DNA of 64,000 nucleotides from Pigmentiphaga sp. NML080357 (GTDB lineage: Bacteria > Pseudomonadota > Gammaproteobacteria > Burkholderiales > Burkholderiaceae_B), in contig NZ_NINW01000048.1 in assembly GCF_002188465.1 (NCBI RefSeq), positions 1-64,000 of the forward strand. The letters are read 5' to 3'. A program made the position numbers and the translations under genes. Position 1 is the stretch's first letter. Each line of letters starts with the position of its first letter. Of this stretch, positions 35,031 through 44,321 are shown piece by piece. The notes under the pieces were generated by a model. It had not been told where the DNA came from. It saw nothing but the letters and a program-made list of their open reading frames with translations, and did not search any database.

Positions 35031-35912
35031 ATGTTCCATCAACAACTCGTCAACGCGCTTTCGCTCGGGTGCGTTTACGCCCTGTTCGCGCTCGGTTTCA
35101 CGCTGGTGTTCGGCGTCCTGGGCGTCATCAATCTTTCCCATGGCGCCGTCTTCATGGTGGGCGCCTACGTGGCGCTGCAACTGGTTTCCCAGTTCGGCCT
35201 GCCGCTGTGGGCGGCCCTCGCCGCCGCCGCGCTGGGCAGCGGGCTCGTCGGCATCCTGATCGACGTGCTCATCCTCAAGCGCCTGCGCAAGCGCAATGCG
35301 CCGCACCTGATTCCCATGATCGCCACCATAGGCGTCGCCATCGCGCTCAACAGCGGCATGCAGGGGATCTACGGGGCGGCCAACATGCGCTTCCCGGCCG
35401 GCCTCGTGCCCGACGACGCCATCCAGATCGCCGGCCTTCACATGACGGTGATCGAGCTCATCATCATTTTCCTGTCGTTCGCGCTGATGGCGGCGCTGAT
35501 GGTGATCATGAAACGGACCCAGCTCGGCCGGGGCCTGCGCGCCATCGCCGAGTCGCCCAAGGCGGCCTCGCTGCTGGGCATCAACGTCGAAGGGCTGTTC
35601 CTGCTCACCTCGTTCGCCGCCGCCGCGCTGGGCGGGGTGGCGGGCGTGCTGATCGGGCTGTATTCCAACGCGGTCTTCCCGCTGATGGGGCAACCCATGC
35701 TGCACAAGGGCATCGCGGTCATCATCCTGGGCGGCATGGGCGACATCCGCGGCGCCATGATAGGCGGCCTGTTCCTGGGGTTCGCCGAGGTGCTGTCGGT
35801 CGCCTACGTGGGGTCCACCATGCGCGACGCCGTGGCCTTCGGCCTGTTGTTCCTGATTCTGCTCGTTCGTCCGCAAGGCTTGTTCGGCAAGGTGCTGGAA
35901 CGCAAGGCATAA
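35031..35912 (+). CDS. livH: ABC permease LivH (cluster 2)
   Basis: The 293-residue membrane protein carries the LivH marks LGCVYALFALGFTLVFGVLG and INLSHGAVFM. It forms the transport pore with LivM. The start ATG sits four bases after AGGGGG, the end of an interspersed repeat, which appears to double as its ribosome-binding site. livHMGF of this cluster are packed with gaps of 15, 1 and -4 bases. Confidence 0.92.
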   Translation: MFHQQLVNALSLGCVYALFALGFTLVFGVLGVINLSHGAVFMVGAYVALQLVSQFGLPLWAALAAAALGSGLVGILIDVLILKRLRKRNAPHLIPMIATIGVAIALNSGMQGIYGAANMRFPAGLVPDDAIQIAGLHMTVIELIIIFLSFALMAALMVIMKRTQLGRGLRAIAESPKAASLLGINVEGLFLLTSFAAAALGGVAGVLIGLYSNAVFPLMGQPMLHKGIAVIILGGMGDIRGAMIGGLFLGFAEVLSVAYVGSTMRDAVAFGLLFLILLVRPQGLFGKVLERKA

Positions 35913-35927
35913 AGGGCGAAGAAAGAA

Positions 35928-36785
35928 ATGGAATGGTTCGATAACTTCTGGGCGATCTACAGCAACCTCGTGCTGACCCTCGGCACCAATGCGCTGCTGG
36001 CGTTGTCCATCTACCTGACGCTTTCGTGCGGCATGCTGGCCATGGCCAATGCCGCCTTCATGGGGATAGGCGCGTACACGGCGTCCATCCTGACCATGAA
36101 CTACGAGATGTCTTTCCCCGTGGCGCTGCTGGGCGGCATGGCGGCCCCCATGCTGGTCGCGTTCGTCATCGGCAAGCCCACGCTGCGCCTCTCGGGCGTG
36201 TACCTCGCCATGGCCACCCTCGGGTTTGGCGAGGTCGTCCGCGTGGTCATCCTCAACACGGAATCCTGGACCGGCGGCGCGCTGGGGCTGAACGGCATCC
36301 CCCAGCTGACCCAGTGGTGGCATATCGCGCTGGCGGTGGTGCTGGCGCTGGCCGTGCTGTACCGCCTGCGCCGCTCCAAGGTCGGCCGCGCCTTCGAGGC
36401 CATCAAGGAAGACGAGACCGCGGCCGGCCTGATGGGCATCGACGTCAACAACACCAAGATGCTCGCTTTCGTCCTGGGGGCGCTGCTGGCGGGGCTGGCG
36501 GGCGCACTCAACGCGCACCTGACGTTCTTCATCGGCCCCAATGAGTACGGATTCGACCGCGGCGTCGAGATCCTGACCATGACGATACTGGGCGGCATCG
36601 GCAGCCTGGCCGGACCGGTGGCGGGTGCCGTGATCCTGACACTGCTGCCCGAGACGCTGCGTGCGTTCAGCGATTTCCGGCTCGTCATCAACGGCGTGAT
36701 CCTGGTCCTGATCGTCCTGTTCCTGCCCAAGGGCATCTGGGATCCGGCGCTGCTGCGCAGCTGGTTCCGCCGGCGGGGTACCTGA
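35928..36785 (+). CDS. livM: ABC permease LivM (cluster 2)
   Basis: The 285-residue membrane protein contains ANAAFMGIGAYTASILTMNY and the coupling loop KVGRAFEAIKEDETAAGLMG. It is shorter than cluster-1 LivM because it lacks the long middle insert and C-terminal tail. It starts at ATG after AAAGAAAG. It is the partner of LivH in the same operon. Confidence 0.92.
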   Translation: MEWFDNFWAIYSNLVLTLGTNALLALSIYLTLSCGMLAMANAAFMGIGAYTASILTMNYEMSFPVALLGGMAAPMLVAFVIGKPTLRLSGVYLAMATLGFGEVVRVVILNTESWTGGALGLNGIPQLTQWWHIALAVVLALAVLYRLRRSKVGRAFEAIKEDETAAGLMGIDVNNTKMLAFVLGALLAGLAGALNAHLTFFIGPNEYGFDRGVEILTMTILGGIGSLAGPVAGAVILTLLPETLRAFSDFRLVINGVILVLIVLFLPKGIWDPALLRSWFRRRGT

Positions 36786-36786
36786 C

Positions 36787-37566
36787 ATGCTCAAGCTTCA
36801 ATCCATCTCCAAGCATTTCGGCGGGCTGCACGTATTGCAGGACGTCAATATCGAGGTTCCGCAAGGGACCATCTTCGGCCTAATCGGGCCCAACGGCGCC
36901 GGCAAGACGACGGTGTTCAACCTGATCACCGGGTTGCTCGAGCCTTCGGGCGGGAGCATGACGTTCGACGGCCGCGACCTGGCCGGCGCCAAGCCGCATC
37001 AGATCACGCGCCTGGGCATTTCCCGCACGTTCCAGAACATCCGCATCTTCAAGGAAATGTCGCTGCTCGAGAACGTGGTGGTGGGTATGCATCGCCATCT
37101 CGACTATGGGCCGGCGGGACTGCTGCTATCGCTGCCGGGGTTCCGCGCCCAGGAGCGCCGGGCGCGCGAACGGGCCCTGGAGCTCCTGTCCTGGGTCAAG
37201 CTCGAGCACAAGGCGCACCAGACGGCGGACAATCTTTCTTATGGCGACCAGCGCAAGCTCGAGCTGGCGCGCGCGCTGGCCACCGAACCCAGGCTGCTTT
37301 TGCTGGACGAGCCGGTGGCGGGCATGAACACCGGCGAAAAGGTGGACCTGATGGCCGAGATCGAGAACATCAAGTCCCGTGGCTACACCATATTCATGAT
37401 CGAACACGACATGCGCTTCGTGATGGGCCTGTGCGACCGCATCGCGGTGCTCAACTTCGGGCGCATCATCGCCGAAGGCAAGCCCGAGGAGATCCGCAAC
37501 AACCCGATGGTGATCGAAGCCTATCTGGGGCGGGAGGACGACGTGGCGGACGAGGTGCAGGCATGA
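36787..37566 (+). CDS. livG: ABC ATPase LivG (cluster 2)
   Basis: The 259-residue ATPase has Walker A GPNGAGKTT, GISRTFQNIRIF, the signature LSYGDQRKLELARAL and Walker B LLLLDEPVAGMNT. It starts one base after the LivM stop. It powers import together with LivF. Its stop overlaps the start of livF. Confidence 0.92.
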   Translation: MLKLQSISKHFGGLHVLQDVNIEVPQGTIFGLIGPNGAGKTTVFNLITGLLEPSGGSMTFDGRDLAGAKPHQITRLGISRTFQNIRIFKEMSLLENVVVGMHRHLDYGPAGLLLSLPGFRAQERRARERALELLSWVKLEHKAHQTADNLSYGDQRKLELARALATEPRLLLLDEPVAGMNTGEKVDLMAEIENIKSRGYTIFMIEHDMRFVMGLCDRIAVLNFGRIIAEGKPEEIRNNPMVIEAYLGREDDVADEVQA

Positions 37567-38276
37567 ATCCGCTGCTCAAGGTATCCGGGCTGGAGGTGTC
37601 CTACGGTCATATCGCCGCCGTCAAGGGCATCGACCTCGAACTGCGCGAGGGCGAGATCACGACGCTGGTCGGCGCCAACGGCGCCGGCAAGTCCACCACG
37701 CTGCTGGCGCTGTCCGGCCTCGTCCCCAAGGCATCCGGCACGATCATGTTCGAGGGCGAGGACATAACCCGGCTGGCTCCGCACAAGATCGTCTCCCGGG
37801 GCATCGTGCAGGTGGCCGAAGGGCGTGCGATCCTGACCACGATGACGGTACGCGAAAACCTCGAGCTCGGCGCGTACACGCGGCGCGACAAGGGTGAAGT
37901 CGGCGCCGACCTGGATCGCGTGTTCGAACTTTTCCCGCGCCTGAAAGAGCGCCTGAACGGCATGGCGGGCAACCTGTCCGGCGGCGAACAGCAAATGCTC
38001 GCCATCGGCCGCGCCCTGATGGCCAAGCCGCGGGTGCTGCTGCTGGACGAGCCGTCCATGGGTCTGGCGCCCATCATCGTCCAGGAGATCTTCCGCACTT
38101 TGCGCGAGATCAACCGCCAGGGATTGACGATTTTCCTGGTCGAGCAGAACGTCAGGCAGGCGCTCAAGATTGCCCACCGCGGCTACGTGCTGGAGACCGG
38201 CAAGATCGCGCTGGCTGGCAGCGGCAAGGAGCTGCTGGGCGACCGGCGCCTGGTGGAAGCGTATCTGGGAGGCTAG
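37563..38276 (+). CDS. livF: ABC ATPase LivF (cluster 2)
   Basis: The 237-residue ATPase has Walker A GANGAGKST, LSGGEQQMLAIGRAL and Walker B VLLLDEPSMGLAP. It starts four bases before the end of livG. It is the last gene of the second Liv operon, and a strong intrinsic terminator follows 37 bases later. Confidence 0.92.
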   Translation: MNPLLKVSGLEVSYGHIAAVKGIDLELREGEITTLVGANGAGKSTTLLALSGLVPKASGTIMFEGEDITRLAPHKIVSRGIVQVAEGRAILTTMTVRENLELGAYTRRDKGEVGADLDRVFELFPRLKERLNGMAGNLSGGEQQMLAIGRALMAKPRVLLLDEPSMGLAPIIVQEIFRTLREINRQGLTIFLVEQNVRQALKIAHRGYVLETGKIALAGSGKELLGDRRLVEAYLGG

Positions 38277-38312
38277 CGGACCTATCCCGCGCCGTTCAGG
38301 CCGCCGCATAAT

Positions 38313-38349
38313 AAAGGAGCACGCCATGCATGTGGCGTGCTCTTTTTTT
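38313..38349 (+). terminator. Intrinsic terminator after livF (cluster 2)
   Basis: GAGCACGCCA and TGGCGTGCTC form a perfect 10-bp stem around TGCATG, flanked by A residues on the left and followed by seven T on the right. This is a textbook intrinsic terminator that ends the Liv operon. Confidence 0.92.
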
Positions 38350-38372
38350 GCTTTTCCCGAGGAGATCCCGCC

Positions 38373-39653
38373 GTGGACGACAGGCGCCAAGCGCCGGCAC
38401 GCATCGCCTTGCCGGTAGGATTCATCATCGTGCTGGGCCTGCTTGCGGGCCTGCCGCCGCTGTCCATCGACATCAGCCTGCCAGGCCTACCCGCCATCGG
38501 TGCGGAATTGGGCGCCTCCGACGCGCAGATGCAGGCCACGCTAGGCGCCTTCATGCTGACCTTCGGCTTCGGACAACTGGCGTGGGGACCGTTGTCCGAC
38601 CGCCATGGCCGGCTGCGCATCATCCTGTCGGGCCTCGTGGTGTACGTCGTGGCGGCGCTTGCCTGCATGCTGGCGCAGGGCGGAGCGGCGCTGGTCGGCT
38701 GGCGGGCGCTGCAGGGATTCGGCGCATCGGCTGCGTCGGTGGCTGGCATTGCCCTGGTGCGCGACGTGTTTCCGCAACCACAGCAGCGGGCCACCATCCA
38801 ATCCTTCATCGTGGCGGTATTGAGCCTGGCGCCCATCGTTGCGCCGCTTCTCGGCGCGCTGGTCATTCACCTGGCCGGTTGGCGCGGGTTGTTCGGCGTG
38901 CTGGCCGGCGCGGGGCTGTTGTTGATCGGCATCGTCGCGGCGCGCCTGCGCAGCGGACGGCTGCAGGCGTTGCGCGCATCGGCCGCGCAGGCGCCCGCCG
39001 GTGCACCGGAGGCGCCTTCCGCATCAGGCGCCTCCGGTACGCCTTCCGGGTACCGGCGCTTTATCTCCCTTCCGCACGCGCTGGCCCTGGCAGTGTCGCT
39101 GGGCATGGTCTTTTGCGGCATGTTCGTCTTCATCAGTGGTTCGCCGTTCGTGTTGATCGACAGGATGCGGATCTCGAGCGCCGCCTATGCGGTCGCGTTC
39201 GCCATCGCCTCGGCGGCCGTGCTCGCGGGTTCGCTCGCAACCGCTCGCCTGTCGCAGCGCGGCGTCGCGCCGCAACGGATCCTGGCCGCCGGCGTGCGCG
39301 GCGCAGCCTGCGCCGGTGTCGTGGCGCTGGTCGTTGGCCTGGTCTTGAGCGATGCGCACGGGCAGTGGTGGGAAGTCGCGCTGTTCGTCGCGGCGATGGC
39401 GGCGAGCCTGTTCTTTGGCGGCTTCGTGATGCCGGCCATCTATGCCTTGGGATTGCAGGACGCGGGAGCGATGGCCGGTGTGGGCGCCGCCGTGCTGGGA
39501 GCTTCGCAGATGCTGGGCGGTGCGCTGGGAAGCACCGCGGTGGGGGTGCTTCCGATCGCGCCCGTCGTAGCCGTGGGCATGCTCGCCGCCGCGTGCGGCT
39601 TATTGACCTGGGGTATTGCGGCCGCGACGATGAAAGCCGGCACGTCGCGCTGA
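38373..39653 (+). CDS. Bcr/CflA-type MFS multidrug exporter
   Basis: The 426-residue protein has 12 transmembrane segments. LSIDISLPGLPAIGAELGAS at the N-terminus and the loop motif LAWGPLSDRHGRLRI are typical of drug:H+ antiporters of the Bcr/CflA subfamily (DHA1). I choose the GTG at 38373, which has GAGGAG ten bases earlier; an upstream in-frame start would lie within the terminator T-run. The substrate is unknown. Confidence 0.88.
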   Translation: MDDRRQAPARIALPVGFIIVLGLLAGLPPLSIDISLPGLPAIGAELGASDAQMQATLGAFMLTFGFGQLAWGPLSDRHGRLRIILSGLVVYVVAALACMLAQGGAALVGWRALQGFGASAASVAGIALVRDVFPQPQQRATIQSFIVAVLSLAPIVAPLLGALVIHLAGWRGLFGVLAGAGLLLIGIVAARLRSGRLQALRASAAQAPAGAPEAPSASGASGTPSGYRRFISLPHALALAVSLGMVFCGMFVFISGSPFVLIDRMRISSAAYAVAFAIASAAVLAGSLATARLSQRGVAPQRILAAGVRGAACAGVVALVVGLVLSDAHGQWWEVALFVAAMAASLFFGGFVMPAIYALGLQDAGAMAGVGAAVLGASQMLGGALGSTAVGVLPIAPVVAVGMLAAACGLLTWGIAAATMKAGTSR

Positions 39654-39769
39654 TCGCACGCTTCGACGGCGACGCCATCGACGTAACGCCGGAACAAAGC
39701 CTGCATGCGTGACCGCATTGCGTGTCGCAAAAAAAAATCGTCGCCGACGTGTTTTTGCGGCCAAAAGGG

Positions 39770-39798
39770 TTGACATTGTTCAGAGCACCATTAACACT
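39770..39798 (+). promoter_or_regulatory. Sigma-70-like promoter of the histone-like gene
   Basis: A perfect -35 hexamer TTGACA (39770-39775) is followed after 16 bases by TAACAC, or after 17 by AACACT, as a weaker -10. This lies about 50 bases before the ATG of the histone-like gene in an AT-richer stretch. Confidence 0.55.
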
Positions 39799-39824
39799 TC
39801 GGGCCTCGACTTTTTGAGATTGAT

Positions 39825-40337
39825 ATGGTTAAGAAATCGCAATCCGTTAAGGCCGCTGCCAAACCGGCAGCCAAGAAGCCGGCCGCGAAGGTCGCCAAGA
39901 AAGCCGCTCCGGCCAAGTCGGCCGGATCGGGCGTGCTGGTGAAGCTCGAAGCCGCCGCCGTGCGTCTGGGCGAAGCCGCCAAGAAGGCGCTGGAGCGTTC
40001 GGAGAAGGCTCGCAAGGATGCCGCGCAACGCGTGAGCCTCTACGAGAAGGCCGTCAAGGCCGCTCTGAAAGAGGCCAAGGCTGTCGTGGCCGCAGGCGAC
40101 AAGAAGCCTGCTGCCAAGAAAGCCAAGGCCGCTTCCCCGGCCGCGCCGGCCAAGAAGGCTGCCGCCAAGCCCGCCGCCAAGGCTGCCAAGCCGGTCAAGC
40201 CGGCCGCCAAGCCTGCGGTCAAGCCCGCTGCGAAGAAGCCCGCCGCCAAGCGCGTGGTTCGCAAGAAGGCTGTCGCTCCGGTTGCCGCACCGGCCGCCGC
40301 CGAGCAGCAAGCCGCCCCGGCTCCGGCCGCCGCCTGA
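39825..40337 (+). CDS. Histone H1-like DNA-binding protein
   Basis: The 170-residue protein is made of Lys/Ala/Pro repeats (KPAAKKPAAK type) at both ends and a less repetitive helical middle part (LVKLEAAAVRLGEAAKKALE). This composition matches eukaryotic H1 C-terminal-tail-like proteins of Bordetella (BpH1 type), which bind DNA and help to organise the nucleoid. The repeats make length variation between strains likely. It is a single-gene unit with a strong promoter and an intrinsic terminator. Confidence 0.88.
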   Translation: MVKKSQSVKAAAKPAAKKPAAKVAKKAAPAKSAGSGVLVKLEAAAVRLGEAAKKALERSEKARKDAAQRVSLYEKAVKAALKEAKAVVAAGDKKPAAKKAKAASPAAPAKKAAAKPAAKAAKPVKPAAKPAVKPAAKKPAAKRVVRKKAVAPVAAPAAAEQQAAPAPAAA

Positions 40338-40351
40338 GCCGCGACGCGTTG

Positions 40352-40384
40352 AAAAATGCCGCCCTTCGGGGCGGCATTTTTTTT
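40352..40384 (+). terminator. Intrinsic terminator after the histone-like gene
   Basis: AAAAATGCCGCCC pairs perfectly with GGGCGGCATTTTT around a TTCG loop and is followed by further T. Because the left arm starts with a run of A, it may also end the convergent aldehyde dehydrogenase transcript. Confidence 0.92.
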
Positions 40385-40410
40385 GCTCTCGCGCAGCGGC
40401 CAGCGGGGAT

Positions 40411-41862
40411 TCAGAATGGATAATGCCGTGGCGTCGTTTGCACCGTGATCCAGCGCAGCTCGGTGAATTCGTTGATCCCGGCCTTGCCGCCGAAGCGTCC
40501 GTAGCCGCTGGCTTTGACGCCGCCAAACGGCATCTGCGCCTCGTCGTGCACCGTGGGGCCGTTGATGTGGCAGATCCCGCTCTCGATGCGCTTGGCCACC
40601 TCCATCGCCCGCGCGATGTCGCGGCTGAAAATGGCCGACGACAACCCATACTCGCTGTCGTTGGCGACCCGGATCGCTTCCTCCACGCCGCTGACGCGCA
40701 CGATGCAGACCACCGGCCCGAAGGACTCCTCGCCGTAGATTTCCATGGCCGGCGTGACCTTGTCGAGGACCGTGGCCGCCATGATGTTGCCCTCGATCTG
40801 GCCGCCGGCGACGAGCTTGGCGCCTTTGGACACGGCGTCGTCGATCAGCCGGCGGATGCGCTGCACGGCTTCCGCCGTCACCACCGCGCCGAGCACGACG
40901 TCGTCGCGGCGCGGGTCGCCGGCGGGCAGGGCGGCGGCCTTGGCGGCGAACTTGGCCGCGAACGCGTCGGCCACCGCGTCGTCCACCACCAGCCGTTCGG
41001 TCGACATGCAGATCTGCCCCTGGTTCATGAACGCGCCGAACGCCGCCGCGTCGACCGCGGCGTCCAGGTCCGCGTCGTCCAGCACCAGCAGCGGCGCCTT
41101 GCCGCCCAATTCGAGCAGCACCGGCTTCAGGTAGCGCGCCGCCGTCTGCGCGATGATGCGGCCCACGCGCGTCGAGCCGGTGAAATTGACCCGCCGCACC
41201 GCCGGATGGGCGACCAGCGCCTCGACCACGGCCGGCGCGTCATCCGGCGCGTTGGAGACGACGTTGACCACGCCGGCCGGCAGGCCGGCCTCACGCAGCA
41301 CGTCGGCGATGAGATGATGCGTGGCGGGGCAGAGTTCCGAGACCTTGAACACGACCGTGTTGCCGCAGGCCAGTGGCATGGCGATGGAACGGGTGCCCAG
41401 GATGATGGGGGCGTTCCAGGGAGCGATGCCAACGACGACCCCCACCGGCTGGCGCACGGCCATCGCCAGGCTGCCGGGCACGTCGGACGGGATGACCTCG
41501 CCGGAGATCTGCGTGGTCATCGCCGCGGCTTCGCGCAGGATGCCCGCCGCAAGATGGGCGTTGAAGCCGGCCCAGCCTCGGGTGGCGCCGGTTTCGGCAA
41601 TCATGCGGTCGATGAATTCGGGCGTGCGGTTCTCGAGCAGGTCGGCGGCGCGGTTAAGCAGCCGCCGCCGCTCGTTCGGCGCAAGCGCCGCCCAGGCGGG
41701 AAAGGCCGCGGCGGCGGCATCGGCCGCGGCCCGCGCATCGGCTACCGTGGCGGCAACGGCGCGGGTGCTTTCCGCGCCGGTCACCGGGTCGCGCCGCACG
41801 AAGGTGGCGCTTGCCGCGGCATCGCGGTCTTCGTTGTCGATCAGCAGCTTGATGTCGAACAT
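40411..41862 (-). CDS. Aldehyde dehydrogenase (aromatic aldehyde type)
   Basis: The 483-residue NAD(P)-dependent enzyme has the general base in LLELGGKAP (E251) and the catalytic Cys in NQGQICMST (C285), plus TGSTRVG of the cofactor site. The sequence style (ERLVVDDAVADAF, HINGPTVHDEAQMPFGG) matches salicylaldehyde/vanillin/benzaldehyde dehydrogenases. It is the last gene in the third Liv operon, 47 bases from livF, which suggests oxidation of an aldehyde formed from the imported compound. The annotated ATG is 30 bases inside the longest frame. Confidence 0.88.
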   Translation of the reverse strand: MFDIKLLIDNEDRDAAASATFVRRDPVTGAESTRAVAATVADARAAADAAAAAFPAWAALAPNERRRLLNRAADLLENRTPEFIDRMIAETGATRGWAGFNAHLAAGILREAAAMTTQISGEVIPSDVPGSLAMAVRQPVGVVVGIAPWNAPIILGTRSIAMPLACGNTVVFKVSELCPATHHLIADVLREAGLPAGVVNVVSNAPDDAPAVVEALVAHPAVRRVNFTGSTRVGRIIAQTAARYLKPVLLELGGKAPLLVLDDADLDAAVDAAAFGAFMNQGQICMSTERLVVDDAVADAFAAKFAAKAAALPAGDPRRDDVVLGAVVTAEAVQRIRRLIDDAVSKGAKLVAGGQIEGNIMAATVLDKVTPAMEIYGEESFGPVVCIVRVSGVEEAIRVANDSEYGLSSAIFSRDIARAMEVAKRIESGICHINGPTVHDEAQMPFGGVKASGYGRFGGKAGINEFTELRWITVQTTPRHYPF

Positions 41863-41909
41863 GAATGAGGCTCCAGTGAAGGCGGCCGGCAAGGGCCGCC
41901 GGATTCGGA

Positions 41910-42629
41910 TCAGGTGGCGGCCGCCATGCCGAGGTAGGCTTTCTGGACAGCCGGGTCGCTCATCAGCGCGTCGGCCCGGCCTTCGCCGGCGACGGCCCCG
42001 TTTTCGATCAGATAGCCCCGCTGCGCGATGGCCAGGCTCAGGCGGGCATTCTGCTCGACCAGCAGGATGCCCACGCCGGTCTCCCGGACGGCGGACAGGG
42101 ACTTGAACAGCTCGGTGCTCATCAACGGCGACAATCCCAGCGACGGTTCGTCCAGCAGCAGGATCTCGGGCCGGGACATCAGCGCCCGGCCGATGGCCAC
42201 CATCTGCTGTTCGCCGCCGCTCATGGTGCGGGCAGTCTGCCGCAGGCGTTCTCCCAGGCGGGGGAAGAGGGCCAGCACGCGTTCCAGCGTCTCGTGCTCG
42301 GCTCCGCGCGCGCGGCGGGCGTAGGCGCCCAGCTGCAGGTTTTCGCGCACGGTCAGATCGCCGAAGATGCCTCGTCCCTCGGGCACGAGCGCGATGCCGA
42401 GCTCCACGATCCGGTGCGCCGGCAGCGCGGCGATGTCCTTGCCCGAGAGCCGCACGACCGCGCGGCCGTCATGCGGGACCAGGCCGGCAACGGCCTTCAG
42501 GAGCGTGCTCTTGCCCGCGCCGTTGGCGCCGAGCATCACCACGATCTCGCCCGGCTGCACGGATAGCGCGACCTCGCGCAGCGCCGAGTGCTTGCCGAAG
42601 GCGACCGACAAATTAGAGACTTCAAGCAC
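41910..42629 (-). CDS. livF: ABC ATPase LivF (cluster 3)
   Basis: The 239-residue ATPase has Walker A GANGAGKST, MSGGEQQMVAIGRAL and Walker B LLLDEPSLGLSP. The GTG start overlaps the livG end by eight bases. It belongs to the K-H-M-G-F-aldehyde dehydrogenase operon on this strand. Confidence 0.9.
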   Translation of the reverse strand: MLEVSNLSVAFGKHSALREVALSVQPGEIVVMLGANGAGKSTLLKAVAGLVPHDGRAVVRLSGKDIAALPAHRIVELGIALVPEGRGIFGDLTVRENLQLGAYARRARGAEHETLERVLALFPRLGERLRQTARTMSGGEQQMVAIGRALMSRPEILLLDEPSLGLSPLMSTELFKSLSAVRETGVGILLVEQNARLSLAIAQRGYLIENGAVAGEGRADALMSDPAVQKAYLGMAAAT

Positions 42630-43380
42630 CGGCGTCTCCCAGGTAGGCGCGGACCACTTCCGGGTCCGCCAGTACGGTGGCGGGCGTGCCCTCGGCGATC
42701 TTGGCGCCGGCGTTCATGACGACGCAGCGATCGCATAGCGAATGCACCGCGTCCATGACGTGCTCGACCAGGACGATGGTCACGCCTTCCTCTTTCAGCG
42801 AACGGACCAGGGCAATGCCCTCCAGCAGCTCGGACGGATTCAGGCCGGCCAGCCACTCGTCCAGCAGCAGCAACTGCGGCGACAGCGCCAGGGCGCGCGC
42901 GAGCTCCAGCCGTTTCTGGTCGATGTAGGTCAGGTCGCCCGCGAGCGTCCGCGCATGGCGCGCCAGTCCCACCCGGGCCAGCAGCTCGCGGGCGCGCGAG
43001 GCGGCCTCGGCGCCCCAGAGCGGCCGCCGCGAAAAGGCGAGTCCGGCGATCACGTTCTCGACGGCATTCATCTCGCCCAGCACCCGCACGAGCTGGAAGG
43101 TGCGCGCAACGCCCGCGTGCGCCACCTTGTGCGGCGCCTTGCCGGCGATCGGATGGCCCGCGAGGACGATCTCGCCCGCGTCAGGCGACAGCGCGCCGGA
43201 GATCAGGTTCATGACCGTCGTCTTGCCCGAGCCGTTGGGTCCCAGCAATCCCACGATCTCGCCGGCCGCGACCGAAAAGCCGAGGTCGTTGACGGCGGTC
43301 AGGCCGCCGAAAGTCTTGCGCAGCGCGGAGATGCGAAGCAGGGGGGGCGAGCTTCCCGTGGCGGGAGCGGTCGTATTCAT
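42622..43380 (-). CDS. livG: ABC ATPase LivG (cluster 3)
   Basis: The 252-residue ATPase has Walker A GPNGSGKTT and GVARTFQLVRVL. The signature is replaced by LTYIDQKRLELARAL, and the Walker B reads LLLDEWLAGLNP, where the usual Pro after the catalytic Glu is Trp. This less common form fits a divergent HAAT subfamily for non-amino-acid substrates. It overlaps livM by four bases. Confidence 0.88.
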   Translation of the reverse strand: MNTTAPATGSSPPLLRISALRKTFGGLTAVNDLGFSVAAGEIVGLLGPNGSGKTTVMNLISGALSPDAGEIVLAGHPIAGKAPHKVAHAGVARTFQLVRVLGEMNAVENVIAGLAFSRRPLWGAEAASRARELLARVGLARHARTLAGDLTYIDQKRLELARALALSPQLLLLDEWLAGLNPSELLEGIALVRSLKEEGVTIVLVEHVMDAVHSLCDRCVVMNAGAKIAEGTPATVLADPEVVRAYLGDAGA

Positions 43381-44321
43381 GCGACCTCCTTGCCCGCCGG
43401 GGCGGCTGGCGAAGCGGTGCGGCGCAGCCGTTCGGCCAGGCCGACGACGCCGTTGGGCAGCAGATAGACGATGACCATGAACACGGCTCCCAGCAGGATG
43501 CTGTAGTGATTCGGGAAGTTCGCGCCCAGGTATTCGAACAGCAGCGCCAGCGGTATCACGCCGAGCAGCGGGCCATAGAGGCGCTGCACGCCGCCGAGCA
43601 GGGCCATGATCAGCACCTGGAACGACGTGACCGGATTGAACGCGATGGCCGGATCGATGTAGGTCCAGCGAGGCGCCATGATCGCGCCGGCAAGCGTCAT
43701 GAAGACGGCGCTCAGGGCGAACAGCAGCACCTTGGCGCGGGTGGTGTCGATGCCGCAATGGCGTGCCACCGTTTCGTCGGCGCCGATGATGCGCAGCGCG
43801 AAGCCCAGCCGGGACCGGCCCAGGAACAGGGTGGCCAGGAACAACACCGCGCCCAGGGCCAGCAACTGCCAGTAGATCTGCTCCTGGGTAATGTCGAGGA
43901 ACACGTACCGGCCGATGGAGTTGGAGACGTTGACTTCGTACCAGGTGACCAGTTGGCGGATCAGTTCCGTCAGCCCGAAGGTGAAGATGACGAAATAGAC
44001 GCCGGCCAGCCGCAGGGTGGATAGGCCCACCACGAACGCCACCGCGACGCCGACCAGCGCGGCCGCGGCCAGCACCGCGGGCCAGGGCAGGGCGTCGCCG
44101 AGCACCGCCACGGTATAGGCGCCGATGCCGAAGAACGCCACCGTGGCCAGCGACACGTAGCGAGTCGGCCCGGAGAACATGGTCCACGCCGTGGCCAGCA
44201 CCGCATAGTTGAGGATGTTGATGGCCAGCGACAGGCCATAGCCGTCGGCTACCAGCGGCACGACGGCCAGCACGGCCACGGCGATCGCGCCGAAGAGCAG
44301 GGGAGTGCGCAGGGATGTCAT
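43377..44321 (-). CDS. livM: ABC permease LivM (cluster 3)
   Basis: The 314-residue membrane protein has AVLATAWTMFSGPTRYVSLA, GIGAYTVAVLGD and a coupling loop RLGFALRIIGADETVARHCG, as in LivM. It overlaps livH and livG by four bases each. Differences from the other two LivM proteins in the window suggest a different solute. Confidence 0.88.
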   Translation of the reverse strand: MTSLRTPLLFGAIAVAVLAVVPLVADGYGLSLAINILNYAVLATAWTMFSGPTRYVSLATVAFFGIGAYTVAVLGDALPWPAVLAAAALVGVAVAFVVGLSTLRLAGVYFVIFTFGLTELIRQLVTWYEVNVSNSIGRYVFLDITQEQIYWQLLALGAVLFLATLFLGRSRLGFALRIIGADETVARHCGIDTTRAKVLLFALSAVFMTLAGAIMAPRWTYIDPAIAFNPVTSFQVLIMALLGGVQRLYGPLLGVIPLALLFEYLGANFPNHYSILLGAVFMVIVYLLPNGVVGLAERLRRTASPAAPAGKEVA

